Positions 11,052-21,962 of a DNA stretch of 64,000 nucleotides are shown in pieces; positions within the stretch are counted from its first letter, which is position 1; each line of letters opens with the position of its first letter. The notes under the pieces were generated by a model. It did not search any database. It saw only the letters and a list, made by a program, of their open reading frames with translations, and had not been told where the DNA came from. The position numbers were made by a program, and so were the translations under genes. Location: contig KV918983.1 in NCBI GenBank assembly GCA_002049455.2, positions 62,001 to 126,000 on the forward strand. The letters run 5' to 3'. The stretch comes from Porphyra umbilicalis (taxonomy: Eukaryota; Rhodophyta; Bangiophyceae; Bangiales; Bangiaceae).

Positions 11052-11365
11052 CAGCGCGCTGAGCAGCTGCCTGCAGGTTGTCGTCCCCGCCCAGTCCCCG
11101 CTTTCGTGCCCCGCGTGTGTCGGATCAAAAGCGCCCCGCACGAGTGACCGGGCTGGACCACAGTGGCCCGGCGGCGGTTTGCATCATGCAACATGGTACA
11201 CGGTGTACCCCATACGTACATCATGTGCTAGTAGGCACCCCGTTTTGCAAACAGGGCGCCAAAGCGAAGCTACATCATGTACAATGATCTGGGGGCTCGA
11301 ACGGGAACTGGTTTTCTCACCCTCGCCACGGTCTCGCACCCGGCGCTAGGGGAGTTCACCGGCGA

Positions 11366-11397
11366 TCAAACGCTGCTCTCATGAGAGCAGCGTTTGA
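11366..11397. repeat. 32-bp perfect palindrome, no spacer
   Basis: TCAAACGCTGCTCTCA is followed directly by its own reverse complement. The symmetry stops abruptly on both sides. It has no loop, so it differs from the hairpin 0.4 kb upstream, and no gene overlaps it convincingly. Confidence 0.85.
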
Positions 11398-12104
11398 CCG
11401 CCTCCGAGCGGGCACGGCGCCTCGCCCGGGTGGCATGGTGGACCGCTGGGGACGACACTGGGCCCCAATGATGCAGCACGGGCCCAACCCAATGGCGACG
11501 GCTGTCGCGCTTCCACGCTGGGCGCGTGGCCGCCCCGTCGTTTGGCCAGGACGCGCCGCCAGCGTGGTGCGGGTGCCGGCGCGCCGGGGCCGCGATAGCC
11601 CGGCTCCACCCGCAGCACAGCTGTTATCGGCAGCGCCGAAAAACACAGCAACGACGGGTCTTGCATCAAGCCCGGCGCGCGCGGCGCGTCCCACAGCGGA
11701 GACGCGCAGTGACTCTTGCGGCACAGCCGCTGTTTGGGGCGGCGTGGTGCACAGGGAGGACCCCCCTGGTGTCGCCAAAGCGCAACGCAGTGTGGCGCAC
11801 CGCAGACGGGGGTGGCGGTCGCTCGGCTATTTAACACTATGAACGTGCGGACGAGTTGAGGACGGCGCGCCCCCGCCGGCCACCACAACGACGCCCATCC
11901 ACGACCACTGCGACGGATGCCGTGCGTAGCGGCAGGTCGGAGCTGCCGTAGTAGCTTCGACGCCGGCCTACAAACACGGAAAGTGGTCGCGCGTCTGCGG
12001 GGAGCCACGTCGAGGCAGACGGGAGGACCACCACCGACAACCGGTCCACGGTGGACGTCTGGCCCCTCCACGCGTTCGTCCATCTCCCCCACGGTGGCGC
12101 CACC

Positions 12105-14386
12105 ATGGGCGCGACGCCCCTCCCCACCGGTGACACGCCGCCCCCCCCCCCCCCCCCCCGGCGGTGCCCAACCTTGCGCTCCTCTCCCTCGCGCTCGCCT
12201 CCCTCTTTGCTCTCGGTGCCGGGGCGACCGACGCCCTCTTGAGCCTGTACCTCGTGGACACGCTGTCGACGATTGGGGGCTCCCACTTGACCGCCCTCGG
12301 CGCGCTCGCCGCCGCCGCGGGGGCGTGCCTCCTCCTCGCCCCCGCCGGCGAGGCGGCCGCTGACCTCCTCGCCGGCGGCCACAAGCCGCTCATGCTCACC
12401 TGCCACTGCGTCGCGACGATCGCCGTCGTTGCGTTTGCGCTCATTGCAGACATCCACTCCCCGTCTGAGGGCGGGGAGCGGGACGTGGACGGGTGGCAAC
12501 TTATTGCGCTCGTCGTCGCCGTTGGCGTGCACCGGATGGCCACCGTGGCGGCCTCGTCGGGCACAACGCTCGTACAGGCGTCTGCGTGGGGGGACCCAGC
12601 CGACCGGCCCGCCCGCCAAGCGGTGCTCCTCTCCATGGCCTACTGTTGGAAGATGGTCGGCGCCGTCGCGGCGGTGGCGGCGCTGGTGCTGCTGCCGAGT
12701 CGGGAGCGGGTGCTCCCCTTCCTCAGCGCCACCGCGTTTGTGCGCCTGTTAACCGTGGTGGCCAGCGCGGCGTGCCTCCACCGCCCCCCGCCCGCGCCGA
12801 CGCCGCCGACGCCGCCACCTGGCGCGCCGCCGCCGCCGACGGTGTGGTCCAAGGTCCGCACCGCCCTGTCGGCGGGGCTCGTGCGCACCCCGCAAGGCCT
12901 CCGCCCCATCTACGTCACGTGCGTGCTGTTTGGCATGGCGTATGGGGCGCTGGCATTTATCCGCACCCCGTACTTTGCGTCGGTCATCTTCCAGGGGAAG
13001 CCGGGCACCCGCTACTGCCTGCGGTGGTCGGGCGTCAACTTTTGCCTCGCAATGGTCGTCGCCATTGTCATTGACGCGGCCATCCCCAACGTCGCCGCCC
13101 GCTTGAGCGGCCGCTCCTCCCGCATCATGTGGGCGACGACGCTGCTCCTCGGCGGGGGCCTCTTTGTCGGCCTCGCGGTGGCCACCTCCCCCATCGCCGC
13201 CGTCGCCCTCTTCACCGCCCAAGCGGTGCCCATCTCGGCGCACACCTACCTGTCGTTTGTCATTTCCGTGGCCCTCGCGCCCGACCAAATTTCCGTCACC
13301 CGCTCCATGATCCTCGGCGCGACGCAGGTGGGGTTTATCGGCGGCGCGCTCGGCGCGGGCGCCCTCGCCGACCGCCGGGACGAGGGGTTCCGCGACGTCA
13401 TGGCCGCCGCCGCCGTGTGCACGGTGCTCGCGGCGGTGGCGGCCATGGCCGTTGGGGGGGTGCCCCCGGTGGAAAAGGTCACCAACGTGAGCACCAACGG
13501 CAACGCCCTCGGCGCGCACCTGGCCGCGCGCGTGCGCGCCGCGCTGGGGCGGCGGCCGTCGCCGCCACCGCCGGCGGGCGGTGGCGCCGACGGCGCCGAC
13601 GGGGGCGCCGAGGCGCCGACGGCGGCGACGACCGCCGACGCAGACGCCACCACGGACGGGGATGGCGACGGGGGTGGCGGCGGGGGCGCCGCGCGCGGCG
13701 CGCCCCCGCCGCCGAGCCCGTGGGCGTCCCCGTCCCCCCGCCGCGCCCGCGGCGGCGGCCACGTCACGTGGGCGGTCAACACGCCCGGCAGCGACTGGGT
13801 CGACGACAGCCCCCCGGTGCTCCGCCACCGCCCGTGGCGCCCGCCGTCCCCATCCCCGTGGCGCGCCCCGTTCCCCGCCGCACCCGCCCCGCCGCGCGCC
13901 ACCGCGGGCGGGGACGACAACCGCGGCGGCCCGGGTGCCCGTGCGGCTGGCGGCGACGGCGGCAACGGCGGCGGCGGCGGTGGCGACGGCAGCGGCGGTG
14001 GGCGGGCCCGCCCGTGGCCGACCATTGCCCTGGAGCTCCCGCCCACGTCTGCCGCCTCGCCGCTGCGGTCGCGGGCGCGGTCCGCCGCGCCGCCGCCGCC
14101 GCCGACGGCCGCCTGGGGCGCGGCGCGGACGCCGCTGACGCCCGCGGCGGTGGCCGCGCGCGGCCCGTCGCCGCCGACGCGGGCGGGGGCGGGGGCGGGG
14201 GCGGGGGGTGCGGCGGCGGGGGGGCGCACGCCGCTGACGCCCGGCGGGTGGTGGGCGTCGCCGCGGCGCACGCCGCACGCGGCGGCGCGGAGCCCGGAGC
14301 GGCGGGCGCTCGACCGCTTCAGCGCGGGCAACCGCAGCGGCCGGATGGCGGCGGCGATGAACGCGTTCCGCCAGGGTCGGCTGTGA
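12105..14386 (+). CDS. Major facilitator transporter, GPH/SLC45 (sugar carrier)-like
   Basis: The protein has repeated hydrophobic helices over roughly its first 440 residues, then a 300-residue Ala/Pro/Gly-rich C-terminal tail that is probably disordered. Helix-rich blocks include LALLSLALASLFALGAGA, LIALVVAVGVHRMATVAAS and SRIMWATTLLLGGGLFVGLA. The segment GLRPIYVTCVLFGMAYGALA...RTPYF before the second helical bundle recalls the start of the C-terminal half of GPH/SUT-type sugar carriers. MFS membership is well supported; substrate and subfamily are inference. The best start is ATG 12105 in the strong context CCACCATGG, but a run of about 19 C (12141-12159) separates it from the main frame by one base. 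The main frame itself has no ATG near its beginning (first candidate GTG 12164). A homopolymer length error is the simplest explanation. No intron is needed. It ends 220 bp from the converging CNNM gene. Confidence 0.7.
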
Positions 14387-14606
14387 GGGGGGGGGGGGGG
14401 GGGGGCGCGGCGCCGCGGCGCGAGCGCCTACCACGAGCGTGCGGGGGGAACCAGAGTACATAAAATAAGGGAGCACATTCCACACGGCCAGTGTCCTACG
14501 ATGCGGTGAGGGCGACGCCCGGCGGCGGCGGGGGCGGCGGCAGCGGCGGCGGCGCGCCCCCGCCGCCTGGTCCGCCATCAAAGCAGGCAGCGTCGACGGC
14601 CCCTAG

Positions 14607-16880
14607 CTAGGCGCGCCCTCCCGAGCCCGCCACGGGCGTCGGCACCTCGTCCTCATCCTGCTCCGCATAGTCGACACGCCCCGGCGCGCTCTCTGCCGAG
14701 TCGAGGCTGCTCGCTACCCCCTCCTCCCCCCCGTCGTCCCCCCCCCCCCCCCCCCCCTCCGCGCCCCCCCCCGGCGCCGGCGCCCCCCCCCCATCCTCGT
14801 CCGTATCCCACGCGTGCACGACATTGATCGACGACTGCGTCAGTCGGTTGGGGCGACACAGCTCGTCCCACCCGCGCTCCTCCCCCACCGCATCGTCGTC
14901 GAGGTCCGAGTCCACCCGCCGGTGCCGCCGCCCGCCCGCCGCTGCCGGCAACCGCCCGCCGCTGCCGTCCGCGGGCGGTGCAAACGAGACGGACGCGGCG
15001 GCGGCCGCCGCCGCTGTGCCGCCCGTCGGCGCCACCTCGTCAGCCGACGCGCCCGGCGCGCCGCCCGGCGCGGCGCGCACGTCGCTGCCGCCCACCGCAC
15101 CACGCGCCGCGCGCGCCGACGACCGCCGCACGGGTTTCATGCCGAGGTGCCACACTTGGTCCGCCTCCGCCTCCTCCCCCTCCGCGTCCGAGTCGGCCCG
15201 CGCCGCGGCGGCGGCAGCGGCGGTGAAGGCGTCGGCGGCACCCACGCCGGCGCCCGCGCGGGACAAGACGCCCGCCGGCGGGGCGGTGGCGACGCGACGC
15301 ATCGACGCGGCGGCGCCGTCCGGGCGGGACGCGGCGAGCGCACCCGCCACCTGCGCGGCCAGCGGGGAGCGGAGGCGCGCCACATCGATTTCGCGGAGCA
15401 CCAGGCGCGGGCGCGGGGCGGGCGCGCGACGCCCCGTGGCGGCCGCCTCGAGCGCCGCGTCCGTGGCGGCGGCGGCGGTGGCGGTGGCGGCGGCAGCGTC
15501 GCGCTTGCCCTCCCGCCGGGTGGCGGCGGCGGCGGCGGCGGCAGACGCCGCACGCGCGGTCGTAGCCGGCGCCTTGGTCACATTGTCCGTCGTCACGTCC
15601 GTTTCGTCGACAATCTCATCGTCGAGGAGCTCCTCAATGACGTCTTCGAGGCACACGACGCCGGCGAGCACCCGCTGCGCGGGCGGCACCCCGTCGAGCG
15701 CCTCGTAGACGACCGCCATATGCACGCGCCCATCCCGAAAGGCGTGGAGCAACTCTTCGAGCGTCGCGTCGACGGTGACCATCAGCGGCGGCGTGACGCG
15801 CAGGCGACGCCCCGTTGGCAACGGCCCCGTCGCAGCGTCCTCAACGAGCGCCCGCACGGGCACCGCGTCGTCCGGATCTAGGAGGATGAGCTGCTTGAGC
15901 AGTAGCAGGCCGACCACATCGGCCACCCCCCCCGCCCCATAGACGGGTACCCGGGAGTGGCCCCGCCGGAGGCACTCCTTCATCGTCCGCCGGTCGAGCA
16001 CCGCGTCCATGGACAGCGCAAAGACGTCTTCGGCGGGCGTCATAATGTCCCCGGCCGTCTTGGTGCACAGCTCCAGAGCGCCCTTGAGCGCGCGCGCCTC
16101 CTCCCCAGACAGCGCGCCCGTTGGCCCCGTCACTTCGGGCCGCGCGTGCATGTCGATGAGCGCGCCGAGCCCGTGCCGGTCGTATGTTTGGGTGTGGTCC
16201 GACCCGAGCAGCCAGTCGAGCCCCGCGGCCAGCGGGATGGCCAGCGGCGCCGTCACAAACATGAGCGCCTTGACGACGCCAATGAGCGCCGCACCGACCG
16301 ACAGGGCGTGGCGGGAGCACACGGCCTGTGGGAGGATCTCCCCAAACAGCAGCAGCGCAACCACCGACACGGCGAGCGCAAAGATGCCGCCCGGGTAGAG
16401 CGTTTCAAGCACGAGCGGCAGCAGCTCCGTGACCAGCGTCATGGTCAGGAGGAGGGTGACGAGCAGCCGGTGGCCCTGCCGCCGGACCGGCTGGATGGCG
16501 CGGGCGGCTTTGGCTTCCGCAGGCACCGTCGAGGCGGCCATAATGTCCAGCCCCACCGTGTCGAGCGACATGAGGCCGAGCGTCAAGCCCGCCGCGGTGG
16601 CGGCGAGGACGAGGCACGCCGCCGCGAGGGACCAGAGCGCCCACCGGGGAAGCGCCGACAGGAGCGTGCCCGCCTCCCCAGACGACTCGGCGGTGAGCGC
16701 GCTGCCACCAACATCTGCCGCTGCCGCCACGGTCACTGGGACGACCAGCGGGGCACCGGCGGTGGGGTCAACCGCCGCCGACGCGCCCGCTGCCGGATCC
16801 CCCGCCGCCACGGCAACGGCGACGGCGACAGGGACAAGCGCCGCCGCCGCCGCTACCACCGTCACCTTGCAGCGCACCAT
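14607..16880 (-). CDS. CNNM/DUF21-CBS membrane protein, putative Mg2+/divalent cation transporter
   Basis: A 757-residue protein from ATG 16880. A hydrophobic N-terminal segment (about 5-27, signal or first helix) is followed by a DUF21 domain (about 80-230) with the conserved LTLGLMSLD near 98-107 and GEILPQAVCSRHAL near 180-193. A tandem CBS pair follows (about 270-430; TAGDIMTPAEDVFAL, RGHSRVPVY, VVGLLLLKQLI, then VHMAVVYEA, LAGVVCLEDVIEELL). This order defines the CNNM/Mam3/plant CBSDUF family, implicated in magnesium or metal homeostasis at plasma or vacuolar membranes; CBS pairs usually bind nucleotides such as Mg-ATP. The last 300 residues are Ala-rich and acidic (DSDLDDDAVGEE, DTDEDGG), probably a cytosolic regulatory tail. 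The frame is open upstream of the chosen Met without domain similarity, so MVRCKV at the start of the hydrophobic segment is preferred. It converges on the MFS gene and has no intron. Confidence 0.85.
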   Translation of the reverse strand: MVRCKVTVVAAAAALVPVAVAVAVAAGDPAAGASAAVDPTAGAPLVVPVTVAAAADVGGSALTAESSGEAGTLLSALPRWALWSLAAACLVLAATAAGLTLGLMSLDTVGLDIMAASTVPAEAKAARAIQPVRRQGHRLLVTLLLTMTLVTELLPLVLETLYPGGIFALAVSVVALLLFGEILPQAVCSRHALSVGAALIGVVKALMFVTAPLAIPLAAGLDWLLGSDHTQTYDRHGLGALIDMHARPEVTGPTGALSGEEARALKGALELCTKTAGDIMTPAEDVFALSMDAVLDRRTMKECLRRGHSRVPVYGAGGVADVVGLLLLKQLILLDPDDAVPVRALVEDAATGPLPTGRRLRVTPPLMVTVDATLEELLHAFRDGRVHMAVVYEALDGVPPAQRVLAGVVCLEDVIEELLDDEIVDETDVTTDNVTKAPATTARAASAAAAAAATRREGKRDAAAATATAAAATDAALEAAATGRRAPAPRPRLVLREIDVARLRSPLAAQVAGALAASRPDGAAASMRRVATAPPAGVLSRAGAGVGAADAFTAAAAAAARADSDAEGEEAEADQVWHLGMKPVRRSSARAARGAVGGSDVRAAPGGAPGASADEVAPTGGTAAAAAAASVSFAPPADGSGGRLPAAAGGRRHRRVDSDLDDDAVGEERGWDELCRPNRLTQSSINVVHAWDTDEDGGGAPAPGGGAEGGGGGGDDGGEEGVASSLDSAESAPGRVDYAEQDEDEVPTPVAGSGGRA

Positions 16881-17342
16881 GACGGGCGTGTAGGTGCGGT
16901 AGATGGCAGCCAACTTGGTTGGGGGAGGGCAGATACGGACGTCCGGGGTGGGAAGGGAGGAGGTCCGCAATCGCGGGGTTGGCGGGCTAGAGCGGCGAAT
17001 GGGGCGCCCGACGAGCGGGCGACGACAAGCTCCACGCGGGGGGCACGCCTGTGTCGGTGCGGTCGACCAATCAGAGCGGGTTTTCACTTTTTTTTTTTTT
17101 GAAGCAAGCCCTGGCCGCCGCGCGTGGCGCGCCACGCGTGGCATGCACGATCTGCAAGGGCGGCCGTGTGGATTGCGCGGAGCGACTCGATGGGCGGCAA
17201 GAGGCCATGCCGGCTTCCTCAAACTTTCCGCCGCCGTGCAGCCGCCCGGCGGGGAGTTGCCCGCCCACGACGGCGAACAGGACCCTGACGACCGCACCGT
17301 CGCGTCACTGCGGAAGAGTGCTCTCATCACCCCCCCGCCGCT

Positions 17343-17374
<32 letters not shown>

Positions 17375-17802
17375 CCGCAGCGCGCGGGCGGCAGCGGGGC
17401 CCGGCCATACCCCCGTGGCTACTCTCCGCGGCGCGCACGGGCGGCGACGGTGGCGGTGGAGTGCCAATCACGGGGTCCGACGCTGCGCCAGCGGCGGCGG
17501 CGACTGCACGCACCACCAGGTCGCGCGCGCCAGGGGCGGCCGCGGCCGCCGCCCCCGCCCCTGCCGCCGCCGCCGCCGTCGGGGTGCTGCCCGTCGGGGC
17601 TGCCGACAGGTGTCGCTGAGGTGGGCAGTGGCGGTACGGGGCTGCCAGACGGGTTCGGGCGTCGGCGGGGGCGGTGGCGGTGGCGGCGGCGGCGGCGGCG
17701 GCACAGACGGCAGCCGCAGCGGCCGCCCTCCCGCCCCCGCGTCGGCAGCGTCCCGACCAGTGGCGCGACGGGCGCGCACGCGCGTGCCTTCTCATCCAGA
17801 TT
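16881..17802. other. Upstream region of the CNNM gene; left edge of the segmental duplication
   Basis: No independent gene is recognised. The stretch carries GCC/GCG triplet repeats (about 17340-17375), a 17-T run near 17090 and an 18-bp palindrome CGCGTGGCGCGCCACGCG at 17121-17138. From about 17486 the DNA is duplicated at 49046 onward, so the left break of the large duplication falls between the CNNM promoter and the 3' end of the YGGT gene. Confidence 0.5.
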
Positions 17803-19313
17803 TTAGTCGCCTCCCCCGTGGCACGGGATCCGCTCACTACCCTCTGCCCGCACGCGGCACCTGACCGCCCCCCAACGGGTACGCCCCCACCGCAGAGCAC
17901 TAAAAGAACAGAAGTAGAGACGGTTGCAGGCGGCCCCTCTCCCCACGGGGGGTGCCCACTCACGCGCGGTGCAGCCACGGCAGGCGGCGGCGGAGCCGCT
18001 GCAGCGCCACCGCGCGCGCATCCACCGGCGCGCCGGCGGCGGTGCCTGGCATCTCGGCGCCGAGCGCCACCGTCGCCGACGTGAGCGCGTTGAGGAGCGT
18101 GAAGCCAATGATCGGGGAGAGGTCCAACCCAAAGATCGGCGGGATGACGCCTGTGGCCGGGGGCAGGAAGGCGTGCCGGCGCGTTGGAGGGTCCAGCGAC
18201 AGCGGCAGATCAGAGTAACAGAGCGGCAGAGGAGCCAGCGCCAGAGCCAGAGCCAGAGCCAGAGCCAGTAGCCATGTTAGACACAACGCTTCAGGGGATG
18301 GTGGTCAACAAGGACGCGGCGAGTGCGGAGTCGGTTGCAATGGGCAGGCACTCCCGCGAGGCACCACCAGTGGCAACCGGAATCCAACCACACCAGCGCA
18401 AGCAGAAAGATAGCAGAGTAAAGGCCAGCCCTATACCGCGTCGGCCCTCGCAAGGGAAGGGTACCCACCAAAGAGCGCCCGTCGCGCAAATCAAGGGAGT
18501 AGAGCCCAACGGACGACACGCACACCGCAGTGCTGGCGTGAAGCGTGAGAGTACCCCAACATACCACGGAAGAAGTTGAGGAAGGGGTCGCACACCGTGT
18601 ACAGAGGTGACAAGAGCTTGACGTTCTGCGGGACAGAAGGAGCAAAGAGGCATGCACCCATCGGAGCAGCCATGGTCATCATAGTTCAGTGACCAAAGCG
18701 CATGCATAATGTCGGTAAGCAACAGAGTCAGACACTCGCTGCCGTGCGCTGGGGCTTGTCATACAGCTTACCCAACTCAACGATGCGACGCCGACGCTGG
18801 CTGGGCGCGTCGCAATACGGACTGCACGCCACTCCGTCTTGGCCAAAGCAACGCCACGCGGACGTTCCATCGACCACCTGCTGCTGGCAACATGTTCGAC
18901 CACTACGTAGCATCCACGCCCCCACGCCCCCCCAACACCGACCGCCACCGCCGCCACGCCGACGCGCGCCACCGACGCTGTGAGCACGCACACCCGCCCC
19001 CAACACCACGTCGCCCCCACCATACCTGCGCAGCCGGGAACCAGCTCAGCAACACCCGCGCAATGAGCAGGTTGCCGTAAATGCCGAAAAAGTTGGCAAA
19101 CCCGCCGACCGTCACCGACTCGACGACCGAGTCGCCAGGGATGGCGGCGGCGAGGACGCCCCGCCCGCCACGCACGCGCGTGCGGCCGGGCACAAGCGCG
19201 GGGATGGGCACCGCGCCGACGGGGGTGGTGGGGGCGGCGGCAGCGGCGCCCGCCCGCCGGGCGAGGAGCGCCTGCCGGCGGGGGGCGGCAAACGCCAGCG
19301 TCACGCCGGCCAT
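17803..19313 (-). CDS. YGGT/YlmG-family plastid membrane protein, intact copy, 4 exons
   Basis: Exon 1 is 19313-19026, starting MAGVTLAFAAPRRQ, a basic Ala-rich stretch like a plastid transit peptide, and ending in the first membrane helix IYGNLLIARVLLSWFPAAQ. Exon 2 is 18625-18565 (NVKLLSPLYTVCDPFLNFFR). Exon 3 is 18150-17964 (GVIPPIFGLDLSPIIGFTLL). The joined core CDPFLNFFRGVIPPIFGLDLSP is the YGGT signature, split here by intron 2. Junctions are donor GTATGG, acceptor TGTCCCGCAG, donor GTATGT and acceptor CCGGCCACAG, all in frame. Exon 3 reaches a potential donor GTGAGT that overlaps an in-frame TGA. If spliced to the acceptor CTGTTCTTTTAG (exon 4, 17899-17803), the frame continues 32 codons to GDGGGD-like end CHGGGD, giving 210 residues; if not, 179. 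YlmG proteins act in plastid nucleoid partition and cytochrome b6 assembly (CCB3). Confidence 0.8.
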
Positions 19314-19681
19314 GATGACGGGTCGGGCGAGCGGCCGAGGCGGCCGGGGGTGGGGGGGGGGGAAGGGCGGCAAACACCGGCGGCCCAACGCCGTGGAGAC
19401 GAGCGCACGGGGAAGCACGGGCGCGGCGGGGGTGGCGAGGGCGGGCGTGGGCCGTTGTGGTCGTGCAAATGACCGTCGCGGTCAGGCAGCGGCGATGCGC
19501 GGGCGATGCGCCGTCCACGGCACGGCGCTGGCCGCGGGTTGCAGATGGATGGGGGAGCTGCGGGAGCTTGCCAGATTTGCCATCAGTGGAGGCTTAGGCT
19601 TGGTGGCGCTTTCGTGGAATGTGAAAGAAATATGGTATTCAATTACATCTGCTCACCCCCCAGTTCAGGTCTTGAGGGTTC

Positions 19682-19805
19682 GTGCTTCTCACAACAACTG
19701 GATCTGCTTCACCCGCGTCATCGGCATGGACTGCCTCCTGAGCCAATTAAACGGCGATTTTGTGTGGATGCTGATGCATCGAGGTCCAGTTTTTGTGAGA
19801 AGCAC
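19682..19805. mobile_element. 124-bp element with inverted ends GTGCTTCTCACAA
   Basis: The left end GTGCTTCTCACAACAACTGG is mirrored at the right end with one mismatch. The same 124-bp sequence sits at 53785-53908 in block 2, so it was present before the duplication. No target duplication is obvious. It is MITE-like and non-coding. Confidence 0.6.
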
Positions 19806-21265
19806 AATATGCCTTGATATTGTTTCACCCACAACGTTCAATTCCCTGGACTTTAGTCTAGGGTACTTATCAACATGCGCATGGGGTCACACACATAACT
19901 TTTTTTTTTCTCCAGTGCACGCGCGGGAGTACTTGCGGTTGGCCCCGTGTGCACACCTTTTCGGGCGGTATGCAGTGTATCGATCACTGCTGCGGGTTCT
20001 TTGGGCATGGTTCGGTGCGCAACATGCGTCCAGCACTTTCTGTAGCTTTTCTCGTTTGTAGCATGTCAGCCGCGGTCATACGGACGCCGTACGTCGCTTT
20101 TCGTAGGATGTCCGGGTCAGTTGCCTCAGAATGAGGGTGGTGCGTTCAGACCCCCGGAAACGTCGATCTGGTCAGACGCGTGGACTGTATTTTGTGGTTA
20201 AGTCCGGCGATGGCGCTCCACTGGACAACCAAGGCACATTCTGTTCGAATTTTCAAGCAGACACTCGCGACCCATCGTCCTGGAGGAGGGCTCCCGGACG
20301 GCCGGCGGGAGCTGCCGACGGCCGCACCACCGCTGTCGTCGGGGTCACCACCGCGGCGGCCGCACACGCCCGACACACCCCCCGCGCGCGCGTCGGTGCG
20401 CGACCGCCCGCGACCAACCCAGCCGGCGCGCGGTCGGCCGCCGCGCCGACGAGGCGACCAGCCCCACCCACCCCCCCGCGCGCGCGTGTTGGTGTCCCCG
20501 CAGGCGGCCGCACCGCCCGTCGCGCGCAATATGGCATGGTTCGAGGCGCCGCCGCCCCCGCGCCGACGCGGCGGCAGCGTTGACGGCGGCCCCACCCGTT
20601 GCGGTGCCCCCCCACTCCTCGCCCCCGCCACTGTCTGACGGTGGACGAGCTTCGCCGCCGTAGGGAGCGGGGAAGGGCGCCGGCAGCGCCACCGCCGCCT
20701 CCCCTGCCGCGGCTGCCGCCGCTGTCGCGCCCGCCATCGCCGCGACTGCGACGGGTGGTGGCTGCGACGGCGGCGGCGGCGGCGGCGGGCTGTGGTCCAT
20801 GGCCCCACCGTCGCCGCTGCCGCCGCTAGCGGGCGTGCGCACCGCCGCCGACGCGCCGGCGGGGGACGGCGGCGCGGAGTTCGACGGCGGCCTGCCTGCG
20901 GCAGCGGCGGCGGCGCCCAACTGCCGCGGCCGTGACGACCGGGACGGGTGCGACAGCAGGCCGGCGGCGGTGTGCACGTCTGGAGGTGCGGGGATATTCG
21001 TCTGCTTGTCTCTGGGGGGGGGAGGCGCGGCGGTGAAGGCGGCGGCGTGGGCGGTGGCGGCGGCGGTGCTTGTTGGCGGTGGCTTGTTTGCCGAGGATGC
21101 GCGGCCGCGCGAGGGGGGTGGTTCGCTTGGGCTGGTCGTCGGCGGCTGCTTCGCACGTTGTAAACAAGTCCAGGGTATTTCCGCGAACGCGTTTTCAGTG
21201 ACGCTTCAATCCCCTGGCCTTTAGGACAGGGTACTATCCAACATGCGCATAGGGGCCCCCATTTC

Positions 21266-21850
21266 CCTGGACTTTAGTCTAGGGTGCTTTCTCACACCCA
21301 CACGTCGAAAAAAAAGTCCTTTTTTCTAGTGCACGTTGCGGGAGTACTTAAAAAAACGTTTTTGGCGGTCCGTTTGGCTCCCTACGCCGTTGGAGGACGT
21401 CCCCCGGCGCTTTCTTGACTATGGGAACATGCGCCGGGGCTGCCCGCATCTTTCTGTGAAGTTGCTAGAGGTGGCGACGTCTTCATCGCCCGTACGGTCC
21501 GCGGAAGCAGCATCGTGGTTAAAATGGTGCGTGAGGGCAGGTGCGGCGTTTACGGGGTCGTGGGGGCAGGTGGACGCGGCCACGAACGGCCATGATGTCG
21601 CAATTCCGCAGTAGTTGGCCAGAATCGGGCTCTGCGGGCCCTGTGGGAGACGTCGGTTTTGATTTTTCAAACAGGGGGTCGTGTCGGCGCTGAGGGCGCG
21701 GCTCTCTTCGTGGTCGCGTCCGTTCGCGCAACACCCGCGCGCGGCGGGTGGGGGCGGTGGCCACCGCCGGTCGCGGCGTTGCCGCCGCGCCAGCCGCCGA
21801 CGCGGCGGTGGGCGGTGGACGACCGCGCGCACGACGCGCGCCCGCACGCG
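21266..21850 (+). repeat. Inverted partner of 39390-40072 (long element end)
   Basis: Reading inwards from TTCCCTGGACTTTAG, this region aligns with the reverse complement of 40072-39390. Shared words in order include GTGCACGTTGCGGGAGTACTT, TTGACTATGG, GTGACGTCTTCATC-type, CCGTACGGTCCGCGG and GCGGTGGGCGGTGGACG. The similarity runs for about 600 bp with indels, much longer than an ordinary MITE end. Confidence 0.65.
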
Positions 21851-21865
21851 ACAGCGGGCGGCGGC

Positions 21866-21962
21866 GGCAGCCGCGGTGGCGGCGGCCGCGGTGGCGGCGG
21901 CCGCGGTGGCGGCGGCCGCGGTGGCGGCGGCCGCGGTGGCGGCGGCCGCGGTGGCGGCGGCG
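21866..21962 (+). repeat. 15-bp minisatellite CGGCGGCCGCGGTGG
   Basis: About six perfect or near-perfect units in tandem. They lie in the GC-rich interior of the element cluster and would encode Gly/Arg-rich repeats in any frame, so open frames over them are not evidence of a gene. Confidence 0.9.

Larger units (their letters stand above)
10237..12104. other. Intergenic, no recognisable gene, two large inverted repeats
   Basis: No protein motif was found in this 1.9 kb. Two strong inverted structures lie in it (10943-11051 and 11366-11397, listed separately). From about 11400 the composition becomes GC-rich, and the last few hundred bases are presumably the promoter and leader of the transporter gene starting at 12105. 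Confidence 0.4.

Noticed and set aside
12749-14581. 610-codon minus-strand frame over the MFS gene
   Set aside because: Arg/Ala-rich shadow of a GC-rich gene; the plus strand has coherent membrane helices and a Kozak start.
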